64,000 nt of DNA from DASRWI01 sp035654655 (GTDB lineage: Bacteria; Bacteroidota; Ignavibacteria; Ignavibacteriales; Ignavibacteriaceae). The stretch lies in contig DASRWI010000034.1 of the NCBI GenBank assembly GCA_035654655.1, positions 1 through 64,000 of the forward strand, written 5' to 3'. Under the pieces are notes generated by a model, which made no database searches, was not told the DNA's origin, and worked only from the letters and a program-made list of their open reading frames with translations. Both the position numbers and the translations under genes were made by a program. This document shows positions 8,353 to 17,053 of this stretch, piece after piece. Numbering within the stretch: the stretch's first letter is position 1; every line of letters begins with the position of its first letter.

Positions 8353-9618
8353 TTATATAAAAAAAGTCTGTTCTCTCTTTGGACCAACTGAAATAATATT
8401 AATATTAATATTAGCTTGCTCACCTATGAACTTCAAATATTCTTTTGTTTTTGCAGGAAGTTCATCATATGTTAAAGCTTTTGTTATATCAGTATTCCAC
8501 CCATCCAATTCTTTATAAACAGGTTTTACTTTTTCTAATCTTTCAACATCGGTAGGGAAGGAGTGAATTAATTTTCCATCTAATTCATAACCTGTACAAA
8601 CTTTTATTTTTTCAAAACTGCTTAATACATCAAGTTTTGTAATTGCAACTGAAGTTATTCCATTTATCATTGCAGAATACTTTACCAATGCCGCATCAAA
8701 CCATCCGCATCTTCTTGGTCTTCCTGTGGTTGCTCCATATTCTGCACCAACACTTCTAAGCTTTTCTCCGTCTTCATCTAAAAGCTCTGTTGGGAATGGT
8801 CCTGCTCCTACTCTGGTTGTATATGCTTTAACTATTCCAATTACATCGCTAATCTTTGTTGGAGGAATGCCGCTACCTGTGCAAGCACCTCCTGAAGTCG
8901 GACTTGATGATGTTACAAATGGATAAGTTCCAAAATCTACATCAAGCAATGCACCTTGTGCTCCTTCAAGCAAAATAGATTTACCTTCTTCCATTGCATT
9001 GTGTAAGTATGCCGGTACATCCTTAATATACTTATCTATTGTCTTATCAAACTCAAGATATTGATTAACAATTTCTTCAACATCTAATTCCTGATGTTCA
9101 TAAATTTTTGTAAGTATATTATTTTTCTCTTCTAAATTTTTTCTGATTTTTTCTTCAAGAGCTTTTCTATTCAACAAATCAACAATTCTGATTCCCTTAC
9201 GTGCATACTTGTCTATGTAGCAGGGACCAATACCTCTTCCAGTAGTTCCAATTTTTTCACTCTTTTCACTAATAGAATCAAGCAGTTTATGATAAGGCAT
9301 AATAAGATGAGCATTATGACTGATAAATAATCTGCCGTCAACTTTAATATTATTTTTTTCAAGAAGTGCTATTTCATCAAGTAAAGCAACGGGGTCAATA
9401 ACAACACCATTACCAATTACACATATTACATCTTTCCTTAAAATACCGGAGGGAATTAAATGAAGAACATATTTATCTTCACCAATCTCAACTGTATGTC
9501 CAGCATTAGCACCCCCTTGATATCTAACAACAACATCATACTTTTCACTAAGTATGTCAACAATTTTTCCTTTACCTTCATCGCCCCATTGGCTGCCGAC
9601 AAGTACTGCGACACTCAT
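8353..9618 (-). CDS. purA: Adenylosuccinate synthetase
   Basis: PurA joins IMP and aspartate using GTP, the first committed step to AMP. The 421-residue protein starts directly in the conserved VLVGSQWGDEGKGKIVD block (P-loop and catalytic Asp near residue 14) and has NAGHTVEI with the catalytic His, GTTGRGIGPCYIDKYARKG, LLEGAQGALLDVDFGTYPFVT and the GATTGRPRRCGWFD segment. It is full length. A hairpin terminator separates it from the STAS gene upstream, so it is probably transcribed on its own. The start is fixed by the conserved N-terminus. Confidence 0.98.
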   Translation of the reverse strand: MSVAVLVGSQWGDEGKGKIVDILSEKYDVVVRYQGGANAGHTVEIGEDKYVLHLIPSGILRKDVICVIGNGVVIDPVALLDEIALLEKNNIKVDGRLFISHNAHLIMPYHKLLDSISEKSEKIGTTGRGIGPCYIDKYARKGIRIVDLLNRKALEEKIRKNLEEKNNILTKIYEHQELDVEEIVNQYLEFDKTIDKYIKDVPAYLHNAMEEGKSILLEGAQGALLDVDFGTYPFVTSSSPTSGGACTGSGIPPTKISDVIGIVKAYTTRVGAGPFPTELLDEDGEKLRSVGAEYGATTGRPRRCGWFDAALVKYSAMINGITSVAITKLDVLSSFEKIKVCTGYELDGKLIHSFPTDVERLEKVKPVYKELDGWNTDITKALTYDELPAKTKEYLKFIGEQANININIISVGPKREQTFFI

Positions 9619-9635
9619 AAAATATCCTTATACAT

Positions 9636-9668
9636 AAAAAAACTCCGATATAACGGATTACCGGAGTT
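9636..9668 (-). terminator. Rho-independent terminator between the STAS gene and purA (minus strand)
   Basis: On the minus strand AACTCCG pairs with CGGAGTT around a 14-base loop and is followed by a run of T residues. It lies 24 bases after the STAS gene stop. Confidence 0.75.
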
Positions 9669-9691
9669 AAAATTCCAAAATAGTTACTTAA

Positions 9692-10030
9692 TTATTTAAA
9701 GCTCTGAACTGCTTCTTCAACAGATTCGTAATTTTCAAAAATGCTAATAAGTTTTGTAATTACCAACAAACTTTCAATTCTGTCTGTAACTCTGGCAAGT
9801 CTCATATTGCCGCCAGCTTTCTTCATAGTAGTTAAGCCACTAATGAGCATACCAAGACCGGAGCTGTTCATAAATTTTACTTCTGCTAAATCAACAACTA
9901 CATTTAATTTGCCCTCATCAATTGCTTTGTGCAAAGTATCGCTAAACTCTTTAGTCTCTTCGCCACCCATCATGTTCCCTTTTAGATCTATCAAAAGGGC
10001 GTTATACATTTCAGTTGTTTTAATCTTCAT
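9692..10030 (-). CDS. STAS-domain anti-anti-sigma factor
   Basis: The 112-residue protein is a single STAS domain with VVVDLAEVKFMNSSGLGML, where the SS pair supplies the serine phosphorylated by an RsbW/SpoIIAB-type kinase. I chose the ATG at 10030 because a GGAG lies 7 bases upstream; the ATG four codons earlier (10042) overlaps that GGAG. Known relatives bind the anti-sigma kinase when unphosphorylated and release its target. It is transcribed away from the ECF sigma gene and sits 4.5 kb from the second STAS gene, so it may be a second input to the same switch. Confidence 0.92.
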   Translation of the reverse strand: MKIKTTEMYNALLIDLKGNMMGGEETKEFSDTLHKAIDEGKLNVVVDLAEVKFMNSSGLGMLISGLTTMKKAGGNMRLARVTDRIESLLVITKLISIFENYESVEEAVQSFK

Positions 10031-10238
10031 TAATAACTCCATTAATTTATTGAAGTAATTTAATTAGTTAACTATATTTTTGCAATAGAAGAATAAAAAG
10101 AAATATAAACATAAGTCTTTGGTCATTTTGTGGGATTTTATCCTTTCAAATGGTTAAAAAACCGATTATCAATTTTACTTCCCAACAAATCCTAAAATAA
10201 TTATTTTACGGAACAAACATTAAAACCTTACGTCTAAA

Positions 10239-10847
10239 ATGATAAATGAAGATAAAAATATGAATGACAATAGTATGGAAGTCCCAAATATTATAAATCT
10301 GGATGATGATTTCTTTCTAATAAAGAAATTCAATGAAGGTGATGAATCTACCTTCAGGAATCTCGTACATAAGCATAAGGACAAAGTAAGAAACCTGGTT
10401 TTTATTACAATGGGTAATGTTGAACAGGTGGACGATATATCACAGGACGTATTTATTACTGTCTATCGTAATTTAAAAAACTTCAGATTTGAATCACAAT
10501 TTACAACCTGGCTTTATAGAATAACAATTAATAAATGTAAAGACCAGTTAAGAAAAGCTAAAATTAGAAGTATCTTCACCTCGATTAAGGACGATGAAGA
10601 AGAGCATGTGGTTTATGATAAGAATAACGAACCTGATGATACTTCAGCTATTGTTCAAAATGCTATTGCCCAACTGCCTGATAAATTAAGAATTCCATTA
10701 CTCTTAAAAGATATTGAAGGAATGAGTTATCAGGAGATTGCAGAAGCAACCAATAGTGAAATAGGCACTGTAAAATCTAGAATTTTTAGAGCTCGTGAAG
10801 GCTTAAAAAAAATATTAAAGCCTTTCGAGAAGGAGTTAATGTCATGA
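10239..10847 (+). CDS. ECF-type RNA polymerase sigma factor
   Basis: The 202-residue protein has sigma region 2 (VDDISQDVFITVYRNLKNF and FTTWLYRITINKCKDQLRK) and region 4 (LPDKLRIPLLLKDIEGMSYQEIA followed by a helix-turn-helix ending VKSRIFRAREGLKKIL). No region 3 is present, as expected for ECF factors. The stop overlaps the start of the anti-sigma gene by 4 bases (ATGA). Alternative ATGs at 10260 or 10275 would remove only a non-conserved leader. Target promoters are unknown. Confidence 0.95.
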   Translation: MINEDKNMNDNSMEVPNIINLDDDFFLIKKFNEGDESTFRNLVHKHKDKVRNLVFITMGNVEQVDDISQDVFITVYRNLKNFRFESQFTTWLYRITINKCKDQLRKAKIRSIFTSIKDDEEEHVVYDKNNEPDDTSAIVQNAIAQLPDKLRIPLLLKDIEGMSYQEIAEATNSEIGTVKSRIFRAREGLKKILKPFEKELMS

Positions 10848-12403
10848 GTAAAATGATAAATGATGAAATGCTTTCAGCATACCTGGATAATGAATTGAAT
10901 GAAAAAGATAAACTTCTGGTAGAAGAAAATCTTTTAACCTCAAGTGAGTTAAGAACAAAACTAGAAGAATTGAAGAAAATAAAATTTACGGTTAAAGAAT
11001 CAGCAAGAAGTTTACCTGAATCTCCTTACTTTGAAACCAGGCTTGAAGCAGCATTAAAAGATAACAGCAAACAAAATAAATTAAGAAAATTTGCCCCTGC
11101 TATTGGGTTTTCAGCTCTTGCTATTTTCTTGATGATATTGTTTAGACTAAACCCAAATTTCCTAAATACAATAGTTGAAGAACAAAAAACTAACATTGCA
11201 GGATTTTATACTGAAAACTTGAAACCATTATTATTTGCGGCCAATATAGATAATGAAGATATATTCAATTTCGCTTTCAATAAGCAATTACCTTTAGATG
11301 ACCGGAACAATCAAGTATTGCTGCTTGGATATGACCCAAAAGGAGTTGAATATTTTGAGATTAAACAGGCCGGTAACCTTGAACAGCCTAATAATTTAGA
11401 TAACTTTATTAGAGCTATGAACTTTACTAATGCTGAAAAAGAAAAAGTTTATCAAATACTTCAATCTTACGCAGATGATATTCAGTCACAAATTCTTGTT
11501 AATGATAGGAACACTGTTGCTATAAACCCGAATCTATGGAATTATAACCAGGCAATAGTTGCTGATATTTGTAAGTTTGCTGCTCAGGTAAATAAACCTG
11601 TTCTTCAGAAAATTATGCCAGCAGCTTATACATATTATAGTGACCCTCAAGTAATTAAAGCTATAAATAAAGCAAAAGAAGATAACAATGAATATATCTT
11701 CTTTACTCCTGATACTGTTTTCTCTGAAAAATTCTATTTTGACAAAGAGAAGTTCAAAGAAGATATGAAGCAGATGAAAAAAGACATGTCAAAGAATATG
11801 GAAGAGTTAAATATCAACTTGAGAAATATGAAGATGAATTTAGACAGCAGCAGAGTAATGTTGAAAGATAGAAGACATAATAATGATATTAGGGTTTTTA
11901 TTGATACAAATTCTTATAGAGTAGAATTGCATAACTTCAACATCCCTGATTTCGATATTGAGTTACCTAATATGGATAGTATTAATGCTCTTGTTGAAAA
12001 AGAAATGAAGAATTTAAAATCATTTTCATTTGTTATTCCAGATATGGATGAAAAAGGAAAAAGAAATTTTAGCTTTAAGTATAGAACTGATGATTCTTCG
12101 GGAGAAGTTAATGTTGTAATCCCCAATATTGACAGCATTGTACAATTGCAGATGAAGAATATGCCTAAAATGGATTCCTTAATGAAACATTTTAGTTTTA
12201 GAACAGATTCATCCGGCAGGTACTATTTCGATGATGATTCTTTAGGAATAAACTTCCCGGGAGAGGATTTTAAAACTCAGATGAAAATGCTTGAAAAGGA
12301 AATGAAAAAATTCCAAAAGGAAATGCAGGAATTAAGGAAGGAATTAAAGAAGAAAGAAAAAGATTCTCAGGACGTAGAAGTACGGGCTCCACTTGAGATA
12401 TAG
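10844..12403 (+). CDS. Zinc-less anti-sigma factor with a long repetitive C-terminal region
   Basis: The first 50 residues (MINDEMLSAYLDNELNE and a following helical bundle) match the anti-sigma domain that clamps ECF sigma factors, but contain no Cys or His zinc ligands. A single membrane segment lies at about 85-101, so residues 105-519 are probably outside the cytoplasm. That part contains charged K/E/M-rich helices at about 300-335 and 475-508 and two similar blocks around 375-420 and 426-458, each with PN-M/I-DSI, MKN, FSF and a TD-SSG ending. Translational coupling to the sigma gene shows the partner. The large C-terminal region is unusual for the family; a sensory or scaffolding role is inferred only. 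Confidence 0.85.
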   Translation: MSKMINDEMLSAYLDNELNEKDKLLVEENLLTSSELRTKLEELKKIKFTVKESARSLPESPYFETRLEAALKDNSKQNKLRKFAPAIGFSALAIFLMILFRLNPNFLNTIVEEQKTNIAGFYTENLKPLLFAANIDNEDIFNFAFNKQLPLDDRNNQVLLLGYDPKGVEYFEIKQAGNLEQPNNLDNFIRAMNFTNAEKEKVYQILQSYADDIQSQILVNDRNTVAINPNLWNYNQAIVADICKFAAQVNKPVLQKIMPAAYTYYSDPQVIKAINKAKEDNNEYIFFTPDTVFSEKFYFDKEKFKEDMKQMKKDMSKNMEELNINLRNMKMNLDSSRVMLKDRRHNNDIRVFIDTNSYRVELHNFNIPDFDIELPNMDSINALVEKEMKNLKSFSFVIPDMDEKGKRNFSFKYRTDDSSGEVNVVIPNIDSIVQLQMKNMPKMDSLMKHFSFRTDSSGRYYFDDDSLGINFPGEDFKTQMKMLEKEMKKFQKEMQELRKELKKKEKDSQDVEVRAPLEI

Positions 12404-12414
12404 AAAACAGAACA

Positions 12415-12443
12415 AGCCATCCCCATAACGGATGGCTTTTTTT
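12415..12443 (+). terminator. Rho-independent terminator after the sigma/anti-sigma operon
   Basis: AGCCATCC pairs with GGATGGCT around a 7-base loop, followed by seven T residues. It starts 12 bases past the anti-sigma stop. Confidence 0.9.
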
Positions 12444-12566
12444 GTAAAATAAGGCATTTTACCATTCTCCACACATATAATCCGTTTATAACTCTTCTCT
12501 TTACATTTTTATTTAAAAAAGATAAATTAAATACAAAGGTATATTATTATTGAAAAATTGAAGAAA

Positions 12567-14612
12567 ATGGACCTATTATTTTTGAAATCAACTAAGACAA
12601 TAAAATTCCAGGCATTCATTATTAGTGCTGCCTTATTATTTATTGTTAATTTGTTCTTTATGGAAGATGTTATCAAGGAGATAGCAGTCTTTTTGGTAAT
12701 AGGTACTTTGATATTATACCTTATGGATTTAATGAAGTTTAAACAAATAAATCCTGTTAGTATGGTTATGAATGTAGCCATACTTAATGCAATCGTACTC
12801 TTAATTATCCTGGTTTCACAACATTTGGTTCAATTCAGAAGTTCAAACTTTTTTAATGTCATTGTTAATTTTTTGTACGTCCTCATTGTTGCCGGCTCAA
12901 TGTCTTACTTATATATTATTTTTAAGGAGCTTTACTTCTTAAGACAAAAAAAAGATATGAGCACTTACTTCAATACAATGGTCATATTTTTTCTTCTTAC
13001 TGCTTTATCGACATTGCTGCCTAAAAGTCTTGACTTTATTGAGCAGACATTCTTTATAGTTTCAATTATTATAATGATTTTTAATTCTGTTAAGATTTCC
13101 TGGATAGCATTTGTTGTAAAGAAAGAAAAAATTTATTTGCTTATCCTCTCTATTATCATAATAGTGTTAATGATAAGTATAGCAAACTCTTTAAAAGAAA
13201 TAGAAGGATATTCAGAAGCACTAAGTAAATTTGTACTTCTGCTGATGATTTATGGAGGTATTTACAATAGTATTTTGTTTTTTACTGCATTATTCCATTT
13301 ACCCACTGCAGATGCTTTTGATAGAAAAAATCAGGAAATAAGCTCACTTCAATATTTTAGCACTTTAATTACTCAGGTTTTAGATTTTTCAGATTTAACA
13401 GATTCTGTTACTGACATTGCCTTAAAAATTTGTGATGCCAATGCGGCTTGGATAATACTAAGAGAAGAAGAAGGATATAAATCCATAGCTTTAAAGAATA
13501 TCGGGTACTTCGATTCTAATTTGCTTAATCATTATCTCGTTACTGAAAAAAATATTTTTGATGTTAATTCGATAAAGGTTTTTACTCTTGAAAAATTTCA
13601 GGATAAAGGTCAGCTGAGCGAAAAGTACCATACAATAGCTGCAGCACCATTAAAAGTTTATAATGAGTCAAAAGGATTTTTGATTGCTGTTAAAAAAGAA
13701 AATATGCTTTTTGATGAAGAAGATAGAAATGCACTCAATACTTTTTCCGATTATGCATCAGTGGCTTTTGATAATTCCAGGTTAGTTAAAGAGTCCATTG
13801 AAAAAGAAAGAATGGAAAAGGAGCTTGACCTTGCACGTGATATTCAAATGAGAATTATTCCTACAAAGCTTCCTGAATTTAGAAATCTGGAAATATCATC
13901 TCTATTTATACCAGCTTTTGAAGTAGGGGGAGATTATTATGACTTCTTTGAAATTGATGAAAATAAATTAGGATTTGTAATAGCAGATGTATCCGGGAAA
14001 GGAATATCAGCTGCATTTATTATGGCTGAGTTGAAAGGAATATTTGAATCCCTTTCCAAGACTATATCTACTCCAAAAGATATTTTAATTACTGCTAATA
14101 GTATTCTGAAAAGGACATTAAATAGAAATACTTTTGTAAGTGCTGCGTTTGGAGTTTTGGAATTAAAGACAGGAAAACTTAATATTGTTAGAGCCGGTCA
14201 TTGTCCTATTCTCCTTATTCGAGACGATAAAATCAAAAATATTAAGCCAACCGGTATTGGTTTAGGACTGACCTTTGAAGGTAATTTTTCAGATAATCTT
14301 GAAGAGAAAGTAATTTTTCTTCAGCAAAATGATATGATAGTTCTTTACACCGATGGAATAACTGAAGCAAAGAATAAAGAGCTTGAAGATTTTGGACAAG
14401 AATCTTTTGAAGCAGTTTTACTTAACCATCGTGAAAAAGAAGTAGATGAAATTTCTAAAAATGTAATTCACGAAGTAACTATGTTTTCGCAGCATAATCT
14501 TCAACATGATGATATTACTTTGGTAATTTTAAAATGGAAACAAAAATTAAACATTGATGGAGACAGAGAATGGCAGAGTTTAGTGCAGCAACTAAACAAT
14601 CAGACGAAGTAA
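12567..14612 (+). CDS. Membrane-bound PP2C (RsbU/SpoIIE) phosphatase with GAF-like sensor
   Basis: The N-terminal about 240 residues hold about seven or eight hydrophobic segments, followed by a GAF-like domain (about 260-400), a coiled linker ERMEKELDLARDIQMRIIP and a C-terminal PP2C phosphatase. Metal-binding acids are visible in VGGDYYDFF, ADVSGKGISAAF, LYTDGITEAKN and HDDITLVIL. Relatives dephosphorylate a STAS protein to activate it; the STAS gene starts 43 bases inside the 3' end of this one, so it is the likely substrate. I placed the start at the ATG 12567; a TTG at 12558 in frame is an alternative. Confidence 0.93.
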   Translation: MDLLFLKSTKTIKFQAFIISAALLFIVNLFFMEDVIKEIAVFLVIGTLILYLMDLMKFKQINPVSMVMNVAILNAIVLLIILVSQHLVQFRSSNFFNVIVNFLYVLIVAGSMSYLYIIFKELYFLRQKKDMSTYFNTMVIFFLLTALSTLLPKSLDFIEQTFFIVSIIIMIFNSVKISWIAFVVKKEKIYLLILSIIIIVLMISIANSLKEIEGYSEALSKFVLLLMIYGGIYNSILFFTALFHLPTADAFDRKNQEISSLQYFSTLITQVLDFSDLTDSVTDIALKICDANAAWIILREEEGYKSIALKNIGYFDSNLLNHYLVTEKNIFDVNSIKVFTLEKFQDKGQLSEKYHTIAAAPLKVYNESKGFLIAVKKENMLFDEEDRNALNTFSDYASVAFDNSRLVKESIEKERMEKELDLARDIQMRIIPTKLPEFRNLEISSLFIPAFEVGGDYYDFFEIDENKLGFVIADVSGKGISAAFIMAELKGIFESLSKTISTPKDILITANSILKRTLNRNTFVSAAFGVLELKTGKLNIVRAGHCPILLIRDDKIKNIKPTGIGLGLTFEGNFSDNLEEKVIFLQQNDMIVLYTDGITEAKNKELEDFGQESFEAVLLNHREKEVDEISKNVIHEVTMFSQHNLQHDDITLVILKWKQKLNIDGDREWQSLVQQLNNQTK

Positions 14613-14932
14613 GCATTATTTATCTTAAAGGCTTTCTTGATGCGCATACAGCACCTCAATTGGAAGCTGAGTTTACAAATCTGATTGAAAAAAACAAATA
14701 TTACATTGTTGTTAACTTCAAAGATCTAATCTATATAAGCAGCGCCGGCTTAGGAGTTTTTATGGCTTATATAGAAAAGGTTAGGGAAAACAATGGCGAT
14801 ATTAAGCTGGTTGAAATGAGTGAAAAAGTATTTAACATTTTTGATTTACTAGGATTTCCTCTTTTGTATGAAATCTATAAGTCACAAGATGAGGCAATCA
14901 ATAAATACAATGAAACCAAGAAAATTAATTAA
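14570..14932 (+). CDS. STAS-domain anti-anti-sigma factor
   Basis: The 120-residue protein is a STAS domain with a YISSAGLGVFM motif carrying the phosphorylatable serine. Its ATG lies inside the end of the phosphatase gene (43-base overlap) and has GGAGA about 6 bases upstream, so the start is well supported. The order phosphatase, STAS and RsbW-type kinase is that of a partner-switching module. The final NETKKIN residues run up to the kinase gene. Confidence 0.93.
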   Translation: MAEFSAATKQSDEVSIIYLKGFLDAHTAPQLEAEFTNLIEKNKYYIVVNFKDLIYISSAGLGVFMAYIEKVRENNGDIKLVEMSEKVFNIFDLLGFPLLYEIYKSQDEAINKYNETKKIN

Positions 14933-14939
14933 ATATAAT

Positions 14940-15365
14940 ATGATGGAAGCCAGAAAATTAAACGTAAAAAGCAAAACTGAAAATCTCTCGGAAATCAGAG
15001 ATTTCGTTTCTAATGCTGCTAAAGATTTTGGCTTTAATCAAAGTGCTATTGAGAATATTATTCTCGCTGTAGATGAAGCTTGTACCAATATTATAAAACA
15101 CGCATATAAGTACAATGCTGAAGGGGAGATTGTTATCACTATCCATTTCAAGGACAGTAAATTTTCTATTGAAATTAAGGATTATGGTAATACCTTTGAA
15201 CCTGATTCCGTTCCTGCTCCGGATTTGAAAAAATACTATGAGCAGCATAGAGTTGGTGGTTTAGGTATGTATCTTATGAAAACGTTAATGGATGAAGTAC
15301 AATATGATTCTGTTCCTGGTAAATATAATAAGGTTCGTCTTTCAAAAAAATTAATGCATAATTGA
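14940..15365 (+). CDS. RsbW-type anti-sigma serine kinase (GHKL ATPase)
   Basis: The 141-residue protein is a stand-alone HATPase_c domain: N-box AVDEACTNIIKHAY, G1-like IKDYG and G2-like GGLGMYLM. In this family the kinase phosphorylates STAS proteins and sequesters a sigma factor or another target. I chose the ATG at 14940 (14943 is equivalent) because the upstream in-frame ATG at 14868 would overlap the STAS gene by 65 bases and adds no conserved sequence. The stop TGA shares one base with the ATG of the next phosphatase gene. Confidence 0.92.
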   Translation: MMEARKLNVKSKTENLSEIRDFVSNAAKDFGFNQSAIENIILAVDEACTNIIKHAYKYNAEGEIVITIHFKDSKFSIEIKDYGNTFEPDSVPAPDLKKYYEQHRVGGLGMYLMKTLMDEVQYDSVPGKYNKVRLSKKLMHN

Positions 15366-17044
15366 TGATTGATACTGAAAGTATAAAATTAAAAAGAAAT
15401 TTAACAGCTTTAGTAGAATTTAGCAGAATATTAAATTCAAGTCTGGATTTAAATTTTATTCTTAATAATATTCTGCTTACCTGTATGGGTAAATTCCTTG
15501 CATCCAAAGGACTTATTGCTCTTAAAATGGATGGGAAAATTGTACTCAAAGCATCTAAAGGAATTAAAAATGAAGTTTTGGATTCCTTCCCAAATTTAAT
15601 TTCAGGAGATAATATAATTGAACATCCTGAACTTCAAAACTTTATTAAGAGCAATAACTTTTTTGCAGTTGAAAAGATAAAATCATCAACGGAGTGCATT
15701 GGTATTCTGTGCCTGAATGAAAAATTAAATCATACCTCATACTCAGAAGAAGATATCGAATTTTTAAAAACAATATTGAACATTGCCGCTACTGCTATTC
15801 AAAATTCTCAAGTATTATTAGAACTTACTAAGGTTAATAGAATACTTGATTCACGTATACATCGCTTAAATTCTCTTTTTGAATTAAGCAAGGAATTTGG
15901 AATCATAAGCGACAGCAATCAAGTGGCTAAAATATTGGGGTATTCGGTAATAGGACAATTCCTAATTTCGAAATATGCTATCATAACATTTGACCCAACC
16001 GGAATTAAAATTCTGGAGTCTAAATTTAATAAGGCTGTTCTTTTAAATGCATTAAAAAAATATAACCTTCAGGAAATTGACGATACTATATTTAACTATA
16101 AGATAAAAGATGAATATACGGAATTAAATTCCTTGGGAATACAATTAATAGTACCGATGCAGATACACGGAGAGACAAAGGGATTGATTCTTCTGGGTAA
16201 CCGCATTTCAAATATGGAATTCACATTATCCGATGTAGAATATATTTATTCAGCTGGCAGTTTAGCCATTATATCCTTAGAGAATAGAAGATTATTTAAA
16301 GAAGCGTTAGATAAGCAAAAGATGGAAGAAGAGTTAGAAATAGCAAGAGAGATTCAGGTTAATTTACTGCCGCATTCAATCCCGGAATACAACAAAATAG
16401 AGATTGCTGCGTCTAATTTATCATCCAAACAGGTGGGTGGTGATTATTATGATGTTATTCCATTGGATGAAAATAATTTTTGTGTATCTATTGCAGATGT
16501 TTCAGGTAAAAGTGTACCGGCTGCATTGTTAATGGCTAACCTTCAAGCGTTCTTGAAAATTATCTGCAAACATGGAATGGAGCTTGAAGAAGCAACTGCT
16601 CTCATAAATGATTTGATTTGTGAAAATACGTCAGATGGCAGATTTATTACTTTCTTCTGGGCTATTGTTGAGGAAAATACTTGCAAACTTCAATACGTGA
16701 ATGCAGGACATAATCCACCTTTGCTTTATAGAAATGGAAAACTAATAAAGCTTGATAAAGGAGGAATGATTCTTGGCGTTATGAAAACCTTTGCTCCTTA
16801 TAAATCAGAAGAAATTGAACTACAAAAAGATGATGTCCTTGTAATGTATACAGATGGTGTCACTGAAGCTAAAAATTTGAATGATGATGAGTATGGAGAT
16901 GAAAGATTAGAAGAATTAATAAAGTTAAGTGCAAAAAATAGTTCTACTGAAATTTTATCTGCTATTCAAAAAGATGTACAATTATATTCTACCGGAGTAG
17001 CACAATCTGATGATATTACTCTTGTTGTACTTAAAATAAAATAA
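15365..17044 (+). CDS. Cytosolic GAF-sensor PP2C (RsbU/SpoIIE) phosphatase
   Basis: This 559-residue protein lacks membrane segments. Two GAF-like domains occupy about 1-150 and 160-310, followed by the coiled linker KMEEELEIAREIQVNLLP and a PP2C domain with VGGDYYDVI, ADVSGKSVPAALL, MYTDGVTEAKN and SDDITLVVL. In relatives the GAF domains bind small ligands that switch phosphatase activity. The ATG overlaps the stop of the RsbW-type kinase gene (TGATG), so it is the second phosphatase of the operon and a soluble input. A TTG codon just before the ATG is a less likely start. Confidence 0.93.
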   Translation: MIDTESIKLKRNLTALVEFSRILNSSLDLNFILNNILLTCMGKFLASKGLIALKMDGKIVLKASKGIKNEVLDSFPNLISGDNIIEHPELQNFIKSNNFFAVEKIKSSTECIGILCLNEKLNHTSYSEEDIEFLKTILNIAATAIQNSQVLLELTKVNRILDSRIHRLNSLFELSKEFGIISDSNQVAKILGYSVIGQFLISKYAIITFDPTGIKILESKFNKAVLLNALKKYNLQEIDDTIFNYKIKDEYTELNSLGIQLIVPMQIHGETKGLILLGNRISNMEFTLSDVEYIYSAGSLAIISLENRRLFKEALDKQKMEEELEIAREIQVNLLPHSIPEYNKIEIAASNLSSKQVGGDYYDVIPLDENNFCVSIADVSGKSVPAALLMANLQAFLKIICKHGMELEEATALINDLICENTSDGRFITFFWAIVEENTCKLQYVNAGHNPPLLYRNGKLIKLDKGGMILGVMKTFAPYKSEEIELQKDDVLVMYTDGVTEAKNLNDDEYGDERLEELIKLSAKNSSTEILSAIQKDVQLYSTGVAQSDDITLVVLKIK

Positions 17045-17053
17045 TCTTATTTA

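Noticed and set aside
8726..8926. Antisense open frame in purA
   Set aside because: It lies fully within a conserved enzyme gene and shows no independent coding features.
14868..14939. Upstream start for the RsbW-type kinase
   Set aside because: It would overlap the STAS gene by 65 bases and precedes no conserved sequence.
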